This document shows, piece by piece, positions 44,630-54,186 of a DNA stretch of 64,000 nucleotides. Source of the DNA: Lentibacillus jeotgali. GTDB lineage: Bacteria; Bacillota; Bacilli; Bacillales; Amphibacillaceae. Numbering within the stretch: position 1 is the stretch's first letter; each line of letters starts with the position of its first letter. A program made the position numbers and the translations under genes. Location: the NCBI RefSeq assembly GCF_000224785.1, contig NZ_AGAV01000023.1, positions 1 through 64,000 of the forward strand, written 5' to 3'. A model generated the notes under the pieces. That model saw only the letters and a program-made list of their open reading frames with translations, had not been told where the DNA came from and ran no database searches.

Positions 44630-45016
44630 ATGAGCAATAAGAATGCAAAGACGGCGAAACTATTAACGAAAATAGGTAGTTTCTTATGTATGTTTATGGC
44701 AGCCTTTATTGGTTATTAGTATGTTTACACCAGTTGAAATCACAATTAACGGATCCTACACACTTGCGAAGCTGCAGGAATAACAGGGTACCCCGGGCCG
44801 TTAACATTTTGACTGTGTATTATTTTTGTCTTGTTTGTCTTAGGAATGTTGGTCTAATAATCAGTAAAAGAGTGAAAGGGAAGTAACAGCAGCTTAGGGA
44901 TTCATTCTTATAATCATAGGATTCCCGACAATGATTGCAGCAGGAGCGGAATTCTTTTTATTATTGTCGGAGTACAGACCTTTCTGGCAATAAAAGTCCA
45001 GGACTTAACTGCTTGA
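44630..45016 (+). pseudogene. Frameshifted small membrane protein (DUF4064-like)
   Basis: Starts MSNKNAKTAKLLTKIGSFLC at 44630 (AAGGAAAGGG ahead), hits TAG after 29 codons, and resumes in other frames: GFILIIIGFPTMIAAGAEFF, then VGVQTFLAIKVQDLTA to TGA 45014. The pieces together make a four-helix-like protein. At least two frameshifts. Confidence 0.55.
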
Positions 45017-45091
45017 ATAAACTGAAACTAGTCGTTAATTTTGTGGGGGTTTATTAGTCTATAAGACGATTAATGGAGGTGACTGTGTGTA

Positions 45092-45866
45092 TTGACTTAT
45101 TTAATTATTTTCATCCTGATATTAATACCAATCGTGCTATTCATTTTATTTTCAATACTCGGAGCTAAGCTTAGTATAAAGTATTACTATTCGATCACAG
45201 CATTAATTGTTTTATTATAACAACTGCTGGTCATTATTATTATTACATATCCCATGATTTGAATTTATTTTCGAACAAGGACTATATCAAGTTCTTTTTG
45301 GTTATTTCCCTACTGAGTATGATAGTCATCTTCCTTTTTAATTTGATCAGTCGCTGGCTAAAAAAAGAAAGCGGGTTATCCCTCAAGTGGTTGGCCATTA
45401 TATTTATATGCATTCTTATCTTTTTTAATTGGCTGATCCCGTTGGGTCATAAAATATTATTATGTACAAAGAGTGGATTTGACGGAAGAAATATTTACAA
45501 ACGGGGACACGAATAAAGTAATGACAGATGGAGACATCATGATCGGCATGGTTGAATCCCGCATATGATCCACTGTTGCAGCAGATTTACCGGAGTCAGA
45601 GTGCATACGATAATTATTTTTACATAAAGAATAACGGGGGCACATCCTACAAAGGAAATATTTATTTCTCGCTTTATAATGAGAACAACGATATTTTCGC
45701 AGCGAAGATGATAGAAGATGTGGAAGTCGTTTCAAACTCAATACGGTTATTAGTTGAACGTGAGGATAATGCAATTATGACAGATGAATGGACACAGCTT
45801 TCATTCAGTACAAAACAGAAAGTAAAACTTCTGATGCTATGCTATCGAATAATTAATAATAGGTGA
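45092..45866 (+). pseudogene. Membrane protein gene with several frameshifts
   Basis: Frame 1 from TTG 45092 (GGAGGTG ahead) reads LTYLIIFILILIPIVLFILF to a TAA near 45218. It continues in a second frame (HYYYYISHDLNLFSNKDYIK, then helices to 45470). A third frame gives VDLTEEIFTNGDTNKVMTDG and ends after MIGMVESRI. A fourth from about 45552 gives NPAYDPLLQQIYRSQSAYDN and so on to 45866. Ordered pieces of one protein: N-terminal helices and a soluble C-terminal domain. Family not recognised. Confidence 0.6.
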
Positions 45867-45879
45867 AAACGTGTGTCTA

Positions 45880-46170
45880 CAATGGATAAAAATCGTCGGG
45901 CAGCATGGGTTCCGTTCGCAAGTCTTCTCACGCTTTGATGTACTTTGATCATACAGAGGGCAGCGTGCGGACGATCAAACTGCCGAAACAATTTACACTC
46001 ATATATCAATGACTCAATTAACAGTAAAATTAGAACAGCTGAAGAACCGATTATATCAATCATCGGCCAATGAAAGAAAGCCGGATAATAAACGATGGAT
46101 GGATGAAGACATCGGAGAAATGACCAGACTAAAGTTTAAAAAAGATTACGATATAGATATCGATGTGTAA
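45880..46170 (+). pseudogene. Remnant of a small soluble protein gene
   Basis: Short out-of-frame pieces include SSHALMYFDHTEGSVRTIKL (about 45930-45990) and MTQLTVKLEQLKNRLYQSSA to TAA 46168-46170. The tail DIGEMTRLKFKKDYDIDID is clearly coding-like. Possibly an immunity-type gene of a lost cassette. Confidence 0.4.
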
Positions 46171-46864
46171 AACAGGACTTAGCTTTATTAAAAGAACTGA
46201 CAATACAGTCAGAAGTGTATCAAAGCTTGATCATTGGGTTATAGATGGTTTTTAGGAATTTATTGTGCATGGAATTTATTTTGGAAGGCTTATCAATAAC
46301 GAATGGCCCTTTTATTTAAGTTCGTAAATTTTTGATGAAAGAACATTGATGAGGGATGCGATGACCAGAACCGGTTTACGACAGATAAATGAAGAGGCAA
46401 TTGCTATTATCGGTTATTTGTGGAAAGCATACTGGTGAGCACACCTTTCATTACGGATGTGATTGACTGAATTCTATTCATGGCACAGCTGGGGCGTGTT
46501 TATCGCACAACAAATACGATCATGAAGGTAGAACCCTCTTTTTGGTCTTTTAATATCGTTTCATAAAGCTTCCTCCTTGGTACATAAGCAGTATAGTAAA
46601 ATAACACTCTTATTGCCCAAGTTCATTTAGGGGCTTATGAGTTACCTCTTTCAAACTTGTGTTATCAAACAATGGATGCCGGTTATGCTGAACCGATTTA
46701 CAAGCAAGTCTACCAGATGGGGCAGCAATCCATTATTGACTATAAAGTAGCCTGCCCCTTAACGGATAACATATCATAACGCTTTTCCAACAAATTGTAG
46801 TGGCGTTTTAATTGTTTGCGTTATACTGGAGATACTCAGTGATAAGGGTCGTCTGGAGGGTATT
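46171..46864 (+). other. Degenerate stretch without intact gene
   Basis: Only scraps: a coding-like frame at about 46600-46779 (YELPLSNLCYQTMDAGYAEP) and, on the minus strand, an AGGAGG followed by a five-codon frame near 46568. It continues the decay zone downstream of the effector cassette. Confidence 0.4.
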
Positions 46865-48304
46865 ATGGAAAGGGAACATTCATTATACTTTTATCCACCA
46901 AGGATTAAAAACATTTTTTTACTAATAATGTGCTCGGTCTTTATGGCATTTGGTGTTGTGGTTGGTGGCTTTGCCTTCAACCAAGGGGACTTTTTAATGA
47001 GTGGGTTAGGAGCAGCCCTAGCAGTGTTTTTTGGCTTTTTGATCTTTATAATACTTAAAAGGATATTTGGATCGAAACCTTACCTCATTTTAACGGAAGA
47101 AACATTAACGATCGGCGCCTCATCCAAGAACGCCGTTCCCCTAAGATGGGAAGATATCGAAGGGTATGATATAAGAAGTATTGGCTTTAATAAAATCATA
47201 GAAATCATGTTGCATGATGAAGAAAAATATCGTGACCAGATGTCCAAAGCCGCCGCATGGTTTAATAAAATGAATGATGTGATGAACTATAGATCGTTCG
47301 GGATTGGATGGGGGCAGGTTAAGCGTAGGGACCGGAACAGATTGGCGCGTGAATTGGACAGACGTACTTTTGAATCCCGCGAGCCTTTTCATGAACTTTA
47401 TAATTCCGTGAATGAAGTTGCTACAGCGGAACAAATTCTTAACAGACAACATGGAATCCGCTGGCAAATGAAAGTCGATAAAGAGAGACAAATGGCTCGC
47501 AGCCAAGTGAACGGTAAATATCTGTTACAATCGTATGGCATCAGTCTGCTTCTGACGGGTGTTGCGTTTCTCATGTTTTATTGGTCAGATGATGATGGAA
47601 GTACACCTATGCTTGTCGTCTCGTTTATCTTGTATCCTTTCGCAAAAGTGATATGGGATGTTCTGTTGGGATTCCGACTTAGGTATAAAATGGACAAAGA
47701 TGAGTCGTCTGTTTCCATGTTTTTTTACAGATTCATATTTTTCATTCACATATTACTATATCTTTTCAGTCTTGTTATTGCGCCATTTGGCATTCTTTAT
47801 TATATTTTTATAGCCATCCGTCATCAAGCCATGAAAAGAAGAAGTGGAGTAGATACAAAACCCTCAAGTAAAAGGTCATTTTCTATGCGTTTTGTCATTT
47901 TTCCACTGAATGTTTTCGTTATGCAGGTGCTTGCCTTTATTCTGCTCGCCCTGGAAATCGAGAACTTTCTAGTATTAGCAGCCCTTATGTTATACGGTGT
48001 GACTTTTTCTGTTTATGTCGCTTTTTATCCTGACAATAGAAGTTACTTTTCAAGTCTGGTTGCGTATTTATGGCGAATCGGCATTTGTTTTTTGATTCAA
48101 TCTTTTGTGTTCTCATGGAACGTGAAAGACGAGTATACCGAAACTGTTGCTTTATTTCTACTTTCGCTTCCACTGTTTTTGCTGCCAAGTTACCTCTTTT
48201 ATTTATGGGGGAAGGGAAGTTTGCGTCGGCTGGTGTATCGTCTGTTCAATAAAAGTCAAGATGAACTTTCTTGTGAGGCGGTGCAGATATACAAGGAGGA
48301 ATAA
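46865..48304 (+). CDS. STM3941-like multi-helix membrane protein
   Basis: 479 residues. The N-terminal 180 resemble the STM3941 family: two helices, then a PH-like strand domain (YLILTEETLTIGASSKNAVP, LRWEDIEGYDI, and RRDRNRLARELDRR). The C-terminal 270 residues hold about eight helices. STM3941-type proteins occur often in toxin/immunity neighbourhoods. It may protect membranes from an LXG toxin, but that is only inferred from location. Intact, unlike its left neighbours. Confidence 0.65.
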   Translation: MEREHSLYFYPPRIKNIFLLIMCSVFMAFGVVVGGFAFNQGDFLMSGLGAALAVFFGFLIFIILKRIFGSKPYLILTEETLTIGASSKNAVPLRWEDIEGYDIRSIGFNKIIEIMLHDEEKYRDQMSKAAAWFNKMNDVMNYRSFGIGWGQVKRRDRNRLARELDRRTFESREPFHELYNSVNEVATAEQILNRQHGIRWQMKVDKERQMARSQVNGKYLLQSYGISLLLTGVAFLMFYWSDDDGSTPMLVVSFILYPFAKVIWDVLLGFRLRYKMDKDESSVSMFFYRFIFFIHILLYLFSLVIAPFGILYYIFIAIRHQAMKRRSGVDTKPSSKRSFSMRFVIFPLNVFVMQVLAFILLALEIENFLVLAALMLYGVTFSVYVAFYPDNRSYFSSLVAYLWRIGICFLIQSFVFSWNVKDEYTETVALFLLSLPLFLLPSYLFYLWGKGSLRRLVYRLFNKSQDELSCEAVQIYKEE

Positions 48305-48571
48305 GGGCTTTTACAAATTGGATATTATCGCTTCGATCTTATTCTTCGTTGGTTTTATTGGGATGTTGGTATCATTCACTTAACTAATGTGAGGCAGTGA
48401 TGTGTCTATAAAGGGGAAAAAGGCAGACTGCTTGGATGCGTCGAAATTGTGAACGTTCTGGTACTATGCGGGACAAGTGTTCGGTTGTAAAGTACTACCA
48501 TTTTAACTCCAAGACAGCTATGATATACATACAACAAAAATAGATTAGTAGAAATCACAAGGAGGTTATAC

Positions 48572-48950
48572 ATGAAACATGTTAGATGGATTATTTTATT
48601 GATGGCTGTTATAACACTTGTTTTGAATGGCTGTTCCAATGATACCGCATCTAGTGATGGACAGGAGAAAGAAGAAGACCCTGACATCCCTGAAGCTGCT
48701 GATAACGCTGAAGAGATGGCAGATGAAGGTCCAGGAAAGTTTTTACATGGATGCTATTGAACGAATTCAGGAATCAGGGAAAATCAGTGAAGAATCAGCC
48801 GATGAATTGCAGACATTGATTGATGAGCGCCAAGAAAAACTATCGAAATTTAATGATGTAAAAAGGGAGAACCTCAGAAGTGAAATTGAGGAAGAAAGGC
48901 AAAAAGCGATTGATATGATTGAAGAACAGAGAGAAAAATCGAATGAGTAA
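48572..48950 (+). pseudogene. Lipoprotein gene with a frameshift near codon 55
   Basis: AAGGAGG precedes ATG 48572. The first frame gives a lipoprotein signal (MKHVRWIILLMAVITLVLNG then C) and an acidic stretch, ending GKFLHGCY at 48760. The second frame overlaps and continues FYMDAIERIQESGKISEESA, a helical charged region, to 48950. A one- or two-base indel near 48735-48745 (GGAAAGTTTTTAC) joins them. Fused length would be about 125 residues. Confidence 0.7.
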
Positions 48951-48969
48951 GTCAATTAATTCAAGCAAT

Positions 48970-49013
48970 CCCCCCCGAAAGATGTTTATTGTCCATCTCT
49001 CCGGGACTTTTTT
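48970..49013. terminator. Terminator between the lipoprotein pseudogene and the DUF3055 gene
   Basis: CCCG and GATG (48974-48984) pair with CATC and CGGG (48994-49005), followed by ACTTTTTT. It marks the right end of the island. Confidence 0.65.
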
Positions 49014-49281
49014 ATAACACTTCCCGTAAAAATTCCCGTATTTCATCAGCTTCTATTTCAGATTCATGAAAAACATGTTCGATATGTCCTCTTTCAGAGA
49101 GTTCTTCTTCTCCCAAGACAGCAAAGCGATTTTCCTGTAAATGGATTACGGTATACTTGTCAGGGTGATCTTCATTTTTCATAAATGCAAAATCATAGCG
49201 TTTCAGCTTGCTCATGAAACTTATATATCTGATCTCCTTTGTCACAACTTCGTCTTTCAAGTAATCAAATTTATTCTCCAT
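49012..49281 (-). CDS. DUF3055 family protein
   Basis: 89 residues. The series TKEIRYISFMSKLKRYDFAF, FAVLGEEELSERGHIEHVF and a C-terminal DEIREFLREVL match DUF3055, a small conserved Bacillaceae protein usually near yutD/yutE. Here the T7SS island separates it from yutD. Ribosome site AGGAGG. Function unknown. Confidence 0.85.
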   Translation of the reverse strand: MENKFDYLKDEVVTKEIRYISFMSKLKRYDFAFMKNEDHPDKYTVIHLQENRFAVLGEEELSERGHIEHVFHESEIEADEIREFLREVL

Positions 49282-49396
49282 TTATAAGACCTCCTGATTT
49301 AGGATATTTTCAATTCCCTGGGAAAAGAACAGCTTCCATGTCGCCTTAACCTGCAAATGTGGTATCATGTATTTAGAAAGATATGGAGGGTTAGTG

Positions 49397-49834
49397 ATGT
49401 ATTTTGTTGATCGAAAAAAGATTGAAGAAACACTACAATATATGGATAAACTGTTGCAGGAAGTCAGCAAACACTCATTTGATACATTTGCAGACAAGCT
49501 GTACCTTGAACGCACCGTACATATGGTAATTGAATCAACGCTTGATGTCGGGAATATGATGATTGATGGTTTTATTATGCGCGATCCGGGCAGTTTTGAT
49601 GACATTATTGATATATTGATTGATGAAAATGTTATTCCTGAAAACGAAGAAGCGGATTACAAAGCGATTATTCAGTTGCGGAAAATGGTAGTTAAGGAAT
49701 ACCTGCAGATTGATCATCAAGTGCTGGCTAATACGTTCCTGAACCATATAGATACATTGAATCTTTTCAGTTCACATATCAGAAATTATTTGGATAACGA
49801 ACTTGGCGTTGCTAATGCCTTTACCAATGAATAG
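49397..49834 (+). CDS. yutE: HepT-like DUF86 protein YutE
   Basis: 145 residues from ATG 49397 (GGAGGG seven bases ahead). Helical HepT/DUF86 fold with TLDVGNMMIDGFIMRDPGSF, nearly as in B. subtilis YutE. HepT proteins are RNase-like toxins normally paired with MntA, but no MntA gene is next to it, so this is the stand-alone housekeeping type. Confidence 0.9.
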   Translation: MYFVDRKKIEETLQYMDKLLQEVSKHSFDTFADKLYLERTVHMVIESTLDVGNMMIDGFIMRDPGSFDDIIDILIDENVIPENEEADYKAIIQLRKMVVKEYLQIDHQVLANTFLNHIDTLNLFSSHIRNYLDNELGVANAFTNE

Positions 49835-49850
49835 CGGGTGACATGAAGAT

Positions 49851-50621
49851 ATGAATCGTTACAGTGCTTATTTAATTGACTTGGACGGAACAATGTATTG
49901 GGGCGATAAGCCAATTGAGTTTGGAGCCGAATTTGTTGATATGTTGACCGCCAAAGATATTCCATACCTGTTTCTGACAAACAATTCCTCCAAAACACAA
50001 AAACAGGTTTCCGATAAATTACAGAAAATGGGCATCCGTTCTACGCCTAAACATGTTTTCACTTCGAGTATGGCAACGGCCAAATACATTATGCAGATGA
50101 AAAATAATGCTCGCTGTTTTGTTATTGGTGAAGAGGGTTTGCGTGATGCCCTGGAAAGGGAAGGGCATACGATTACCGAGGAGAATTGTGATGTCATCGT
50201 GTTTGGCATTGACAGAGAGGTCAACTATGAAAAACTGTCCAAAGCTTGTCGGGCTGTACGCAATGGGGCTGCATTCATTTCGACAAATGCTGATGTGGCT
50301 CTTCCGACAGGACGCGGGCTAGAGCCCGGCAATGGTGCGCTTACATCAGTGGTCACAGTCAGCACTGGTGTGAACCCTACATTTATTGGAAAACCAGAAT
50401 CCATCATTATGGAGCAGGCCCTTGAACAGTTTGGAACATCGAAAGCTGAGACATTGATGGTGGGCGATAATTATCACACAGACATTATGGCTGGCATTAA
50501 TGCTGGTATTGATACGCTGATGGTGTTTACCGGTGTAACGCCGCAAACTGACTTACCAGGTTTTGAAAAAAAGCCCACGTATCATGCACACAGTTTAAAA
50601 GAATGGATTAATTTTATTTAA
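49851..50621 (+). CDS. yutF: HAD-IIA family phosphatase YutF
   Basis: 256 residues. HAD motif I LIDLDGTMYWGD, motif II LFLTNNSS, a cap domain, and motif IV MVGDNYHTDI. TIGR01457-type sugar or nucleotide phosphatase; B. subtilis YutF acts on 5' or 3' nucleoside monophosphates in published assays. Follows yutE by 16 bases. Cytosolic. Confidence 0.94.
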   Translation: MNRYSAYLIDLDGTMYWGDKPIEFGAEFVDMLTAKDIPYLFLTNNSSKTQKQVSDKLQKMGIRSTPKHVFTSSMATAKYIMQMKNNARCFVIGEEGLRDALEREGHTITEENCDVIVFGIDREVNYEKLSKACRAVRNGAAFISTNADVALPTGRGLEPGNGALTSVVTVSTGVNPTFIGKPESIIMEQALEQFGTSKAETLMVGDNYHTDIMAGINAGIDTLMVFTGVTPQTDLPGFEKKPTYHAHSLKEWINFI

Positions 50622-50684
50622 ATATTAGAAGAGCAGGAACATGAGCAGAACAGGCAAGAACATCAGCAGAAGAAGTTATAAAAG

Positions 50685-50720
50685 GAGCAACGCAGACTTA
50701 TCGGCGTTGCTCTTTATAGC
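50685..50720 (+). terminator. Terminator after yutF
   Basis: GAGCAACGC (50685-50693) pairs with GCGTTGCTC (50704-50712), then TTTATAG. Confidence 0.75.
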
Positions 50721-50782
50721 TTTCGGTTCGGTGACTTTATTGATATACAGCTGGAAAGGATGTGCGGGAGAGAACAGCCTTG

Positions 50783-51295
50783 TCAGTCATCGAGTAATTC
50801 ATCGTCTGCTGCGGCATGCGCGAGCCGGCTGGACGCTGCGGCGGCAATCGCACCGACAATATCATCGAGAAAAGTGTGGCACTCGCCAGTCGATTTATCA
50901 TTCAGGTGTTTCAATATGCCCGGTTTTTGTTTGTCGATATAGCCATAGTTCGTAAATCCAATCGATCCATATACATTGACGATCGAAAAAGCGACAATTT
51001 CATCGATTCCGTACAAACTTTCATCGATTTCAACTGTCCGCTGAAGAGGCTCATCAAGTTTCTTATCCTCTGCCAGCTTATCCACCTGAATGCCGGTTAA
51101 AATGGCATTCTGAACTTCCCGCTTTCCCAGCACCTGCTCAACGTTGAACTGACAGTCATCCATACTTAGATCATTATGATAATCTGCCTGCAGATAATAT
51201 ACGAGATCTGCAATATCTTCTATAGTGACACCGCGTTCTATGAGCCATTCCCGTGCTTTAATTTCTAATTTGGTTTTATTCGTATTGTTATCCAT
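50783..51295 (-). CDS. yutG: PgpA-related protein YutG
   Basis: 170 residues from ATG 51295 (AAAAGGTG ahead; the GTG three codons upstream overlaps it). Related to phosphatidylglycerophosphatase A, with GYIDKQKPGILKHLNDKSTG and TFLDDIVGAIAAAASSRLAH, where DDxxAG-like acidic residues could bind metal. No clear transmembrane span, as in B. subtilis YutG. Activity unproven. Confidence 0.88.
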   Translation of the reverse strand: MDNNTNKTKLEIKAREWLIERGVTIEDIADLVYYLQADYHNDLSMDDCQFNVEQVLGKREVQNAILTGIQVDKLAEDKKLDEPLQRTVEIDESLYGIDEIVAFSIVNVYGSIGFTNYGYIDKQKPGILKHLNDKSTGECHTFLDDIVGAIAAAASSRLAHAAADDELLDD

Positions 51296-51378
51296 TGTTA
51301 TCACCTTTTCATTTATTTAGTTAAAACAGAGCATTTGCAAACATATATATTAAAGTAATAAGACAAAAAGGGGTGACC

Positions 51379-52353
51379 ATGTTGAGGGATTTTCTGGCAG
51401 CATATTATGGTATCCAACCGCAGGAAAAGACGGTCTGGGATGGAAGAGAAGGATTTAAAGATGCTAATTATGTTTATTTTACCATTTCTGCCAAACAGAA
51501 GAAAGTAATACATATGGAACAGGCAGCATTAGCGTACTATTTACAGGAGAATAATTACAGACATATGTCCATACCCATTCCAAACAGTGAGGGCGAATGG
51601 TATACGCGATATAATGACAGCTACCACATGGTATTGCGGGTAAATAATGCTTCTTCCGGAAACCACCCTGCACATGGCGAGCAGCTGGCGGCTTTTCATA
51701 GAACCGGATCATTATATCAGTATGAGCCTCAGACCATCTCAAGTTATGGCCAATGGAAGACATTATGGATAGAAAAGCTGACAGCATTTGAGGAAGCTAT
51801 CGAATCAGAAGCAAATAATCATTCGAATGCTTATTACAGTATGTTGATGGACTGCTTGCCATATATCATAGGTTTAAGCGAAAATGCTATCCAGTACATG
51901 CAGGAAAGTGAAACCGAGCAGCGATTCCATGACACTGATCAGGGGACAATCGTATTCAGTCGGTACCACAGTCAGCTTAACAAGCCTGTGCTTTGGATGA
52001 ATGATCTTGCATTTGATCATCCGACACGTGACCTGGCAGAGTATATCCGACTGAAGTTACGTGAAAACGATGATCCAATGAATAATATCCGTGTGTTTTT
52101 GGATGATTACCAGCGTGTACGGCCATTATCCATCTTTGGCTGGCGGTTATTATATGCACGCTTGCTGTATCCAATTCATATATTTGATGCCATTGAACGC
52201 GGGTTTTCGACTGACGATTATGACTCTGTTCACTCGGAGCTGTCAGCTATCATTCAGCAGCAGCCTCTATACGAACAAAGGCTTGCATTGTTTTTTGAAA
52301 ATGCCGGCATTAATTGTGATGAATTGCAGATTCCTGTGTTACACTGGCTTTAA
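51379..52353 (+). CDS. yutH: Spore coat-associated protein YutH (kinase-like fold)
   Basis: 324 residues from ATG 51379 (AAAGGGG five bases ahead). Related to CotS-type coat proteins with aminoglycoside-kinase-like fold: HGEQLAAFHRTGSLY, FHDTDQGTIVFSRYHSQLNK (in place of the HGD loop), and LWMNDLAFDHPTRDLAEYI. The catalytic residues are degenerate, so it is probably structural. In B. subtilis it is a coat protein of the mother cell. Confidence 0.88.
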   Translation: MLRDFLAAYYGIQPQEKTVWDGREGFKDANYVYFTISAKQKKVIHMEQAALAYYLQENNYRHMSIPIPNSEGEWYTRYNDSYHMVLRVNNASSGNHPAHGEQLAAFHRTGSLYQYEPQTISSYGQWKTLWIEKLTAFEEAIESEANNHSNAYYSMLMDCLPYIIGLSENAIQYMQESETEQRFHDTDQGTIVFSRYHSQLNKPVLWMNDLAFDHPTRDLAEYIRLKLRENDDPMNNIRVFLDDYQRVRPLSIFGWRLLYARLLYPIHIFDAIERGFSTDDYDSVHSELSAIIQQQPLYEQRLALFFENAGINCDELQIPVLHWL

Positions 52354-52386
52354 TGGAAAAAGCATATGAACTGGAGTGTTGATACA

Positions 52387-53349
52387 ATGAAGCCTGTTAT
52401 TTATGTAACCAGGAGAATTCCTGATGAGGTGTTACAGCCATACCGTGATTCGTTTGAATTCCGTATGTGGGAAAAAGAAGATGTACCGGTACCCCGGGAT
52501 GTGCTGCTGAAGGAAGCCGCCTCAGCTGATGGATTGTTATGTTTATTAACAGAAACAATTGACCATGAGGTTCTAACTGCTGCTAAAAATTTAAAAATTG
52601 TTGCGAATATGGCGGTTGGCTTTGATAACATCGATGTGGAAGCTGCTCGTGAACATGGTGTTGTTGTGACGAATACACCTGACGTATTGACGGAAACAAC
52701 TGCGGATTTGACGTTTGCGTTGATGATGGCGACAGCACGCCGCCTGATCGAAGCGGCTGATTATATTCGGGAAGGCAAATGGAAATATTGGACACCTTAC
52801 TTACTGGCAGGGTCTGATATTCATGGTAAAACTATTGGTGTAGTCGGAATGGGGAGAATAGGCGAAGCGGTAGCTAGACGTGCCAAAGGGTTCGGTATGT
52901 CGATTCTGTACCATAACCGCTCAAGGAAGGAAAATGCAGAACAGGAATTAGGCGCCGTTTATAAAGATTTCCCGGAATTGCTGCAAGAGGCAGACTTTGT
53001 AGTTTCACTGATACCATTAACCGAACAGACATCGGAAATGTTTAATCAAGGCGCTTTCAAGGCGATGAAATCATCCGCAATCTTTGTGAATGCTTCCCGT
53101 GGCGGGACGGTGGATGAAGAAGCATTGTATGATGCTCTGATAAACAATGAAATCCGGGCAGCAGGGCTTGATGTGTTTGTCAACGAGCCGATTTCTCCGA
53201 AGCACCCGCTTGCAGGGCTCGATAATGTTGTCTGTCTTCCGCACATCGGATCGGCAAGCGCCGCGACCCGAACAAAAATGCTGGAGCTTTGTCTTGATAA
53301 TCTGAAGGCTGTATTAAATGGGGAGCAGGCAATCACACCGGTTAAATGA
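52387..53349 (+). CDS. D-2-hydroxyacid dehydrogenase (glyoxylate/hydroxypyruvate reductase type)
   Basis: 320 residues from ATG 52387 (GGAGTG eight bases ahead). Nucleotide-binding GVVGMGRIGEAVARRAKGFG. Catalytic residues: Arg in NASRGGTVDE, Glu in DVFVNEP and His in LPHIGSAS. This is the GyaR-like branch that reduces glyoxylate or hydroxypyruvate with NAD(P)H. Follows yutH by 33 bases. Confidence 0.92.
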   Translation: MKPVIYVTRRIPDEVLQPYRDSFEFRMWEKEDVPVPRDVLLKEAASADGLLCLLTETIDHEVLTAAKNLKIVANMAVGFDNIDVEAAREHGVVVTNTPDVLTETTADLTFALMMATARRLIEAADYIREGKWKYWTPYLLAGSDIHGKTIGVVGMGRIGEAVARRAKGFGMSILYHNRSRKENAEQELGAVYKDFPELLQEADFVVSLIPLTEQTSEMFNQGAFKAMKSSAIFVNASRGGTVDEEALYDALINNEIRAAGLDVFVNEPISPKHPLAGLDNVVCLPHIGSASAATRTKMLELCLDNLKAVLNGEQAITPVK

Positions 53350-53384
53350 AAAAAGGCAGACTTGGTATCGTCTGCCTTTTTTCT
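53349..53384. terminator. Bidirectional terminator between the dehydrogenase gene and yutI
   Basis: AAAAAAGGCAGAC (53349-53361) pairs with GTCTGCCTTTTTT (53370-53382). Confidence 0.92.
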
Positions 53385-53396
53385 ATTATATGTCAT

Positions 53397-53621
53397 TTAA
53401 AATACTTGTTCGATTTCTGTCACGCCGGGAACTTCGGATCTCAGTGCCCGTTCAATTCCGGCTTTCAAGGTAATAGTGGAACTTGGGCAGTTGCCGCAAG
53501 CACCCATAAGACGAATAAGTACAGTGCCATCATCATCCACATCAATAAGTTCTACGTCACCGCCGTCACGTAATAAAAACGGACGGAGTTTGGTTAATAC
53601 TTCCTGTACCTGCTCTTGCAT
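53397..53621 (-). CDS. yutI: NifU-domain iron-sulfur scaffold/carrier YutI
   Basis: 74 residues, the compact Nfu form. CxxC in [19 protein letters not shown] binds the cluster between two protomers. Carries Fe-S clusters to apoproteins. AAAGGAGA precedes ATG. yutM (A-type carrier) lies close by, so Fe-S genes cluster here. Confidence 0.95.
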   Translation of the reverse strand: MQEQVQEVLTKLRPFLLRDGGDVELIDVDDDGTVLIRLMGACGNCPSSTITLKAGIERALRSEVPGVTEIEQVF

Positions 53622-53813
53622 TATCCATCTTCTCCTTTCTGGGGTTATTCAATATCGTGACCAGTTTTTGAACCTGTTTCTTCTTATTACCATTATAAAA
53701 TGGATGGGTTAAAAAATCTATCCATTAGTTTTACATTCTTAATTACTTTTATTTTATCTTTAATCAGGCTTTTTGTAAAATGAAATTAGTGAATAATACG
53801 AGGGGGATCCGAT

Positions 53814-54140
53814 ATGGATAATTATATCCTTATAACGGTTTACGGGGCTGAACAGATCTGTGCCAGTTGTGTCGGCGCACCGGGGGCCAAGGATACGTAT
53901 GAATGGCTGCAGGCCGCAATAGGCAGAAAATATACCGATGATAATATTTCATATGAGTATATTGATATTGAACAGCCGCCGGACAATGAGAAGCACCAGG
54001 AATGGGCAGGGCGTATTTTAGACGACGAGTATTTTTATCCGCTTGTTCTCATTAATGGCGAGATCGTTGCAGAGGGCATTCCCAGATTAAAATCAATTTA
54101 CCGGGAACTGGACAAAAACGGAGCAGTTGTTCAGACCTGA
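53814..54140 (+). CDS. yuzD: YuzD family thioredoxin-fold protein (DUF1462)
   Basis: 108 residues. ITVYGAEQICASCVGAPGAK has a CASC-like redox motif; the rest (YEYIDIEQPPDN, YPLVLINGEIVAEG) is thioredoxin/glutaredoxin-like. Conserved beside yutI in Bacillaceae. Probably linked to Fe-S or thiol chemistry; function unproven. Confidence 0.9.
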   Translation: MDNYILITVYGAEQICASCVGAPGAKDTYEWLQAAIGRKYTDDNISYEYIDIEQPPDNEKHQEWAGRILDDEYFYPLVLINGEIVAEGIPRLKSIYRELDKNGAVVQT

Positions 54141-54186
54141 AAGCTAATGGCTAAACAAGGCTTGATTACGGCATAAGTTGTCACCA

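Noticed and set aside
49397-49834. yutE as half of a HepT/MntA toxin-antitoxin pair
   Set aside because: No nucleotidyltransferase MntA gene is adjacent, and the gene is a conserved core yut gene.
50641-50955. Arg/Ser-rich frame after yutF
   Set aside because: Passes through the yutF terminator and then antisense to yutG.
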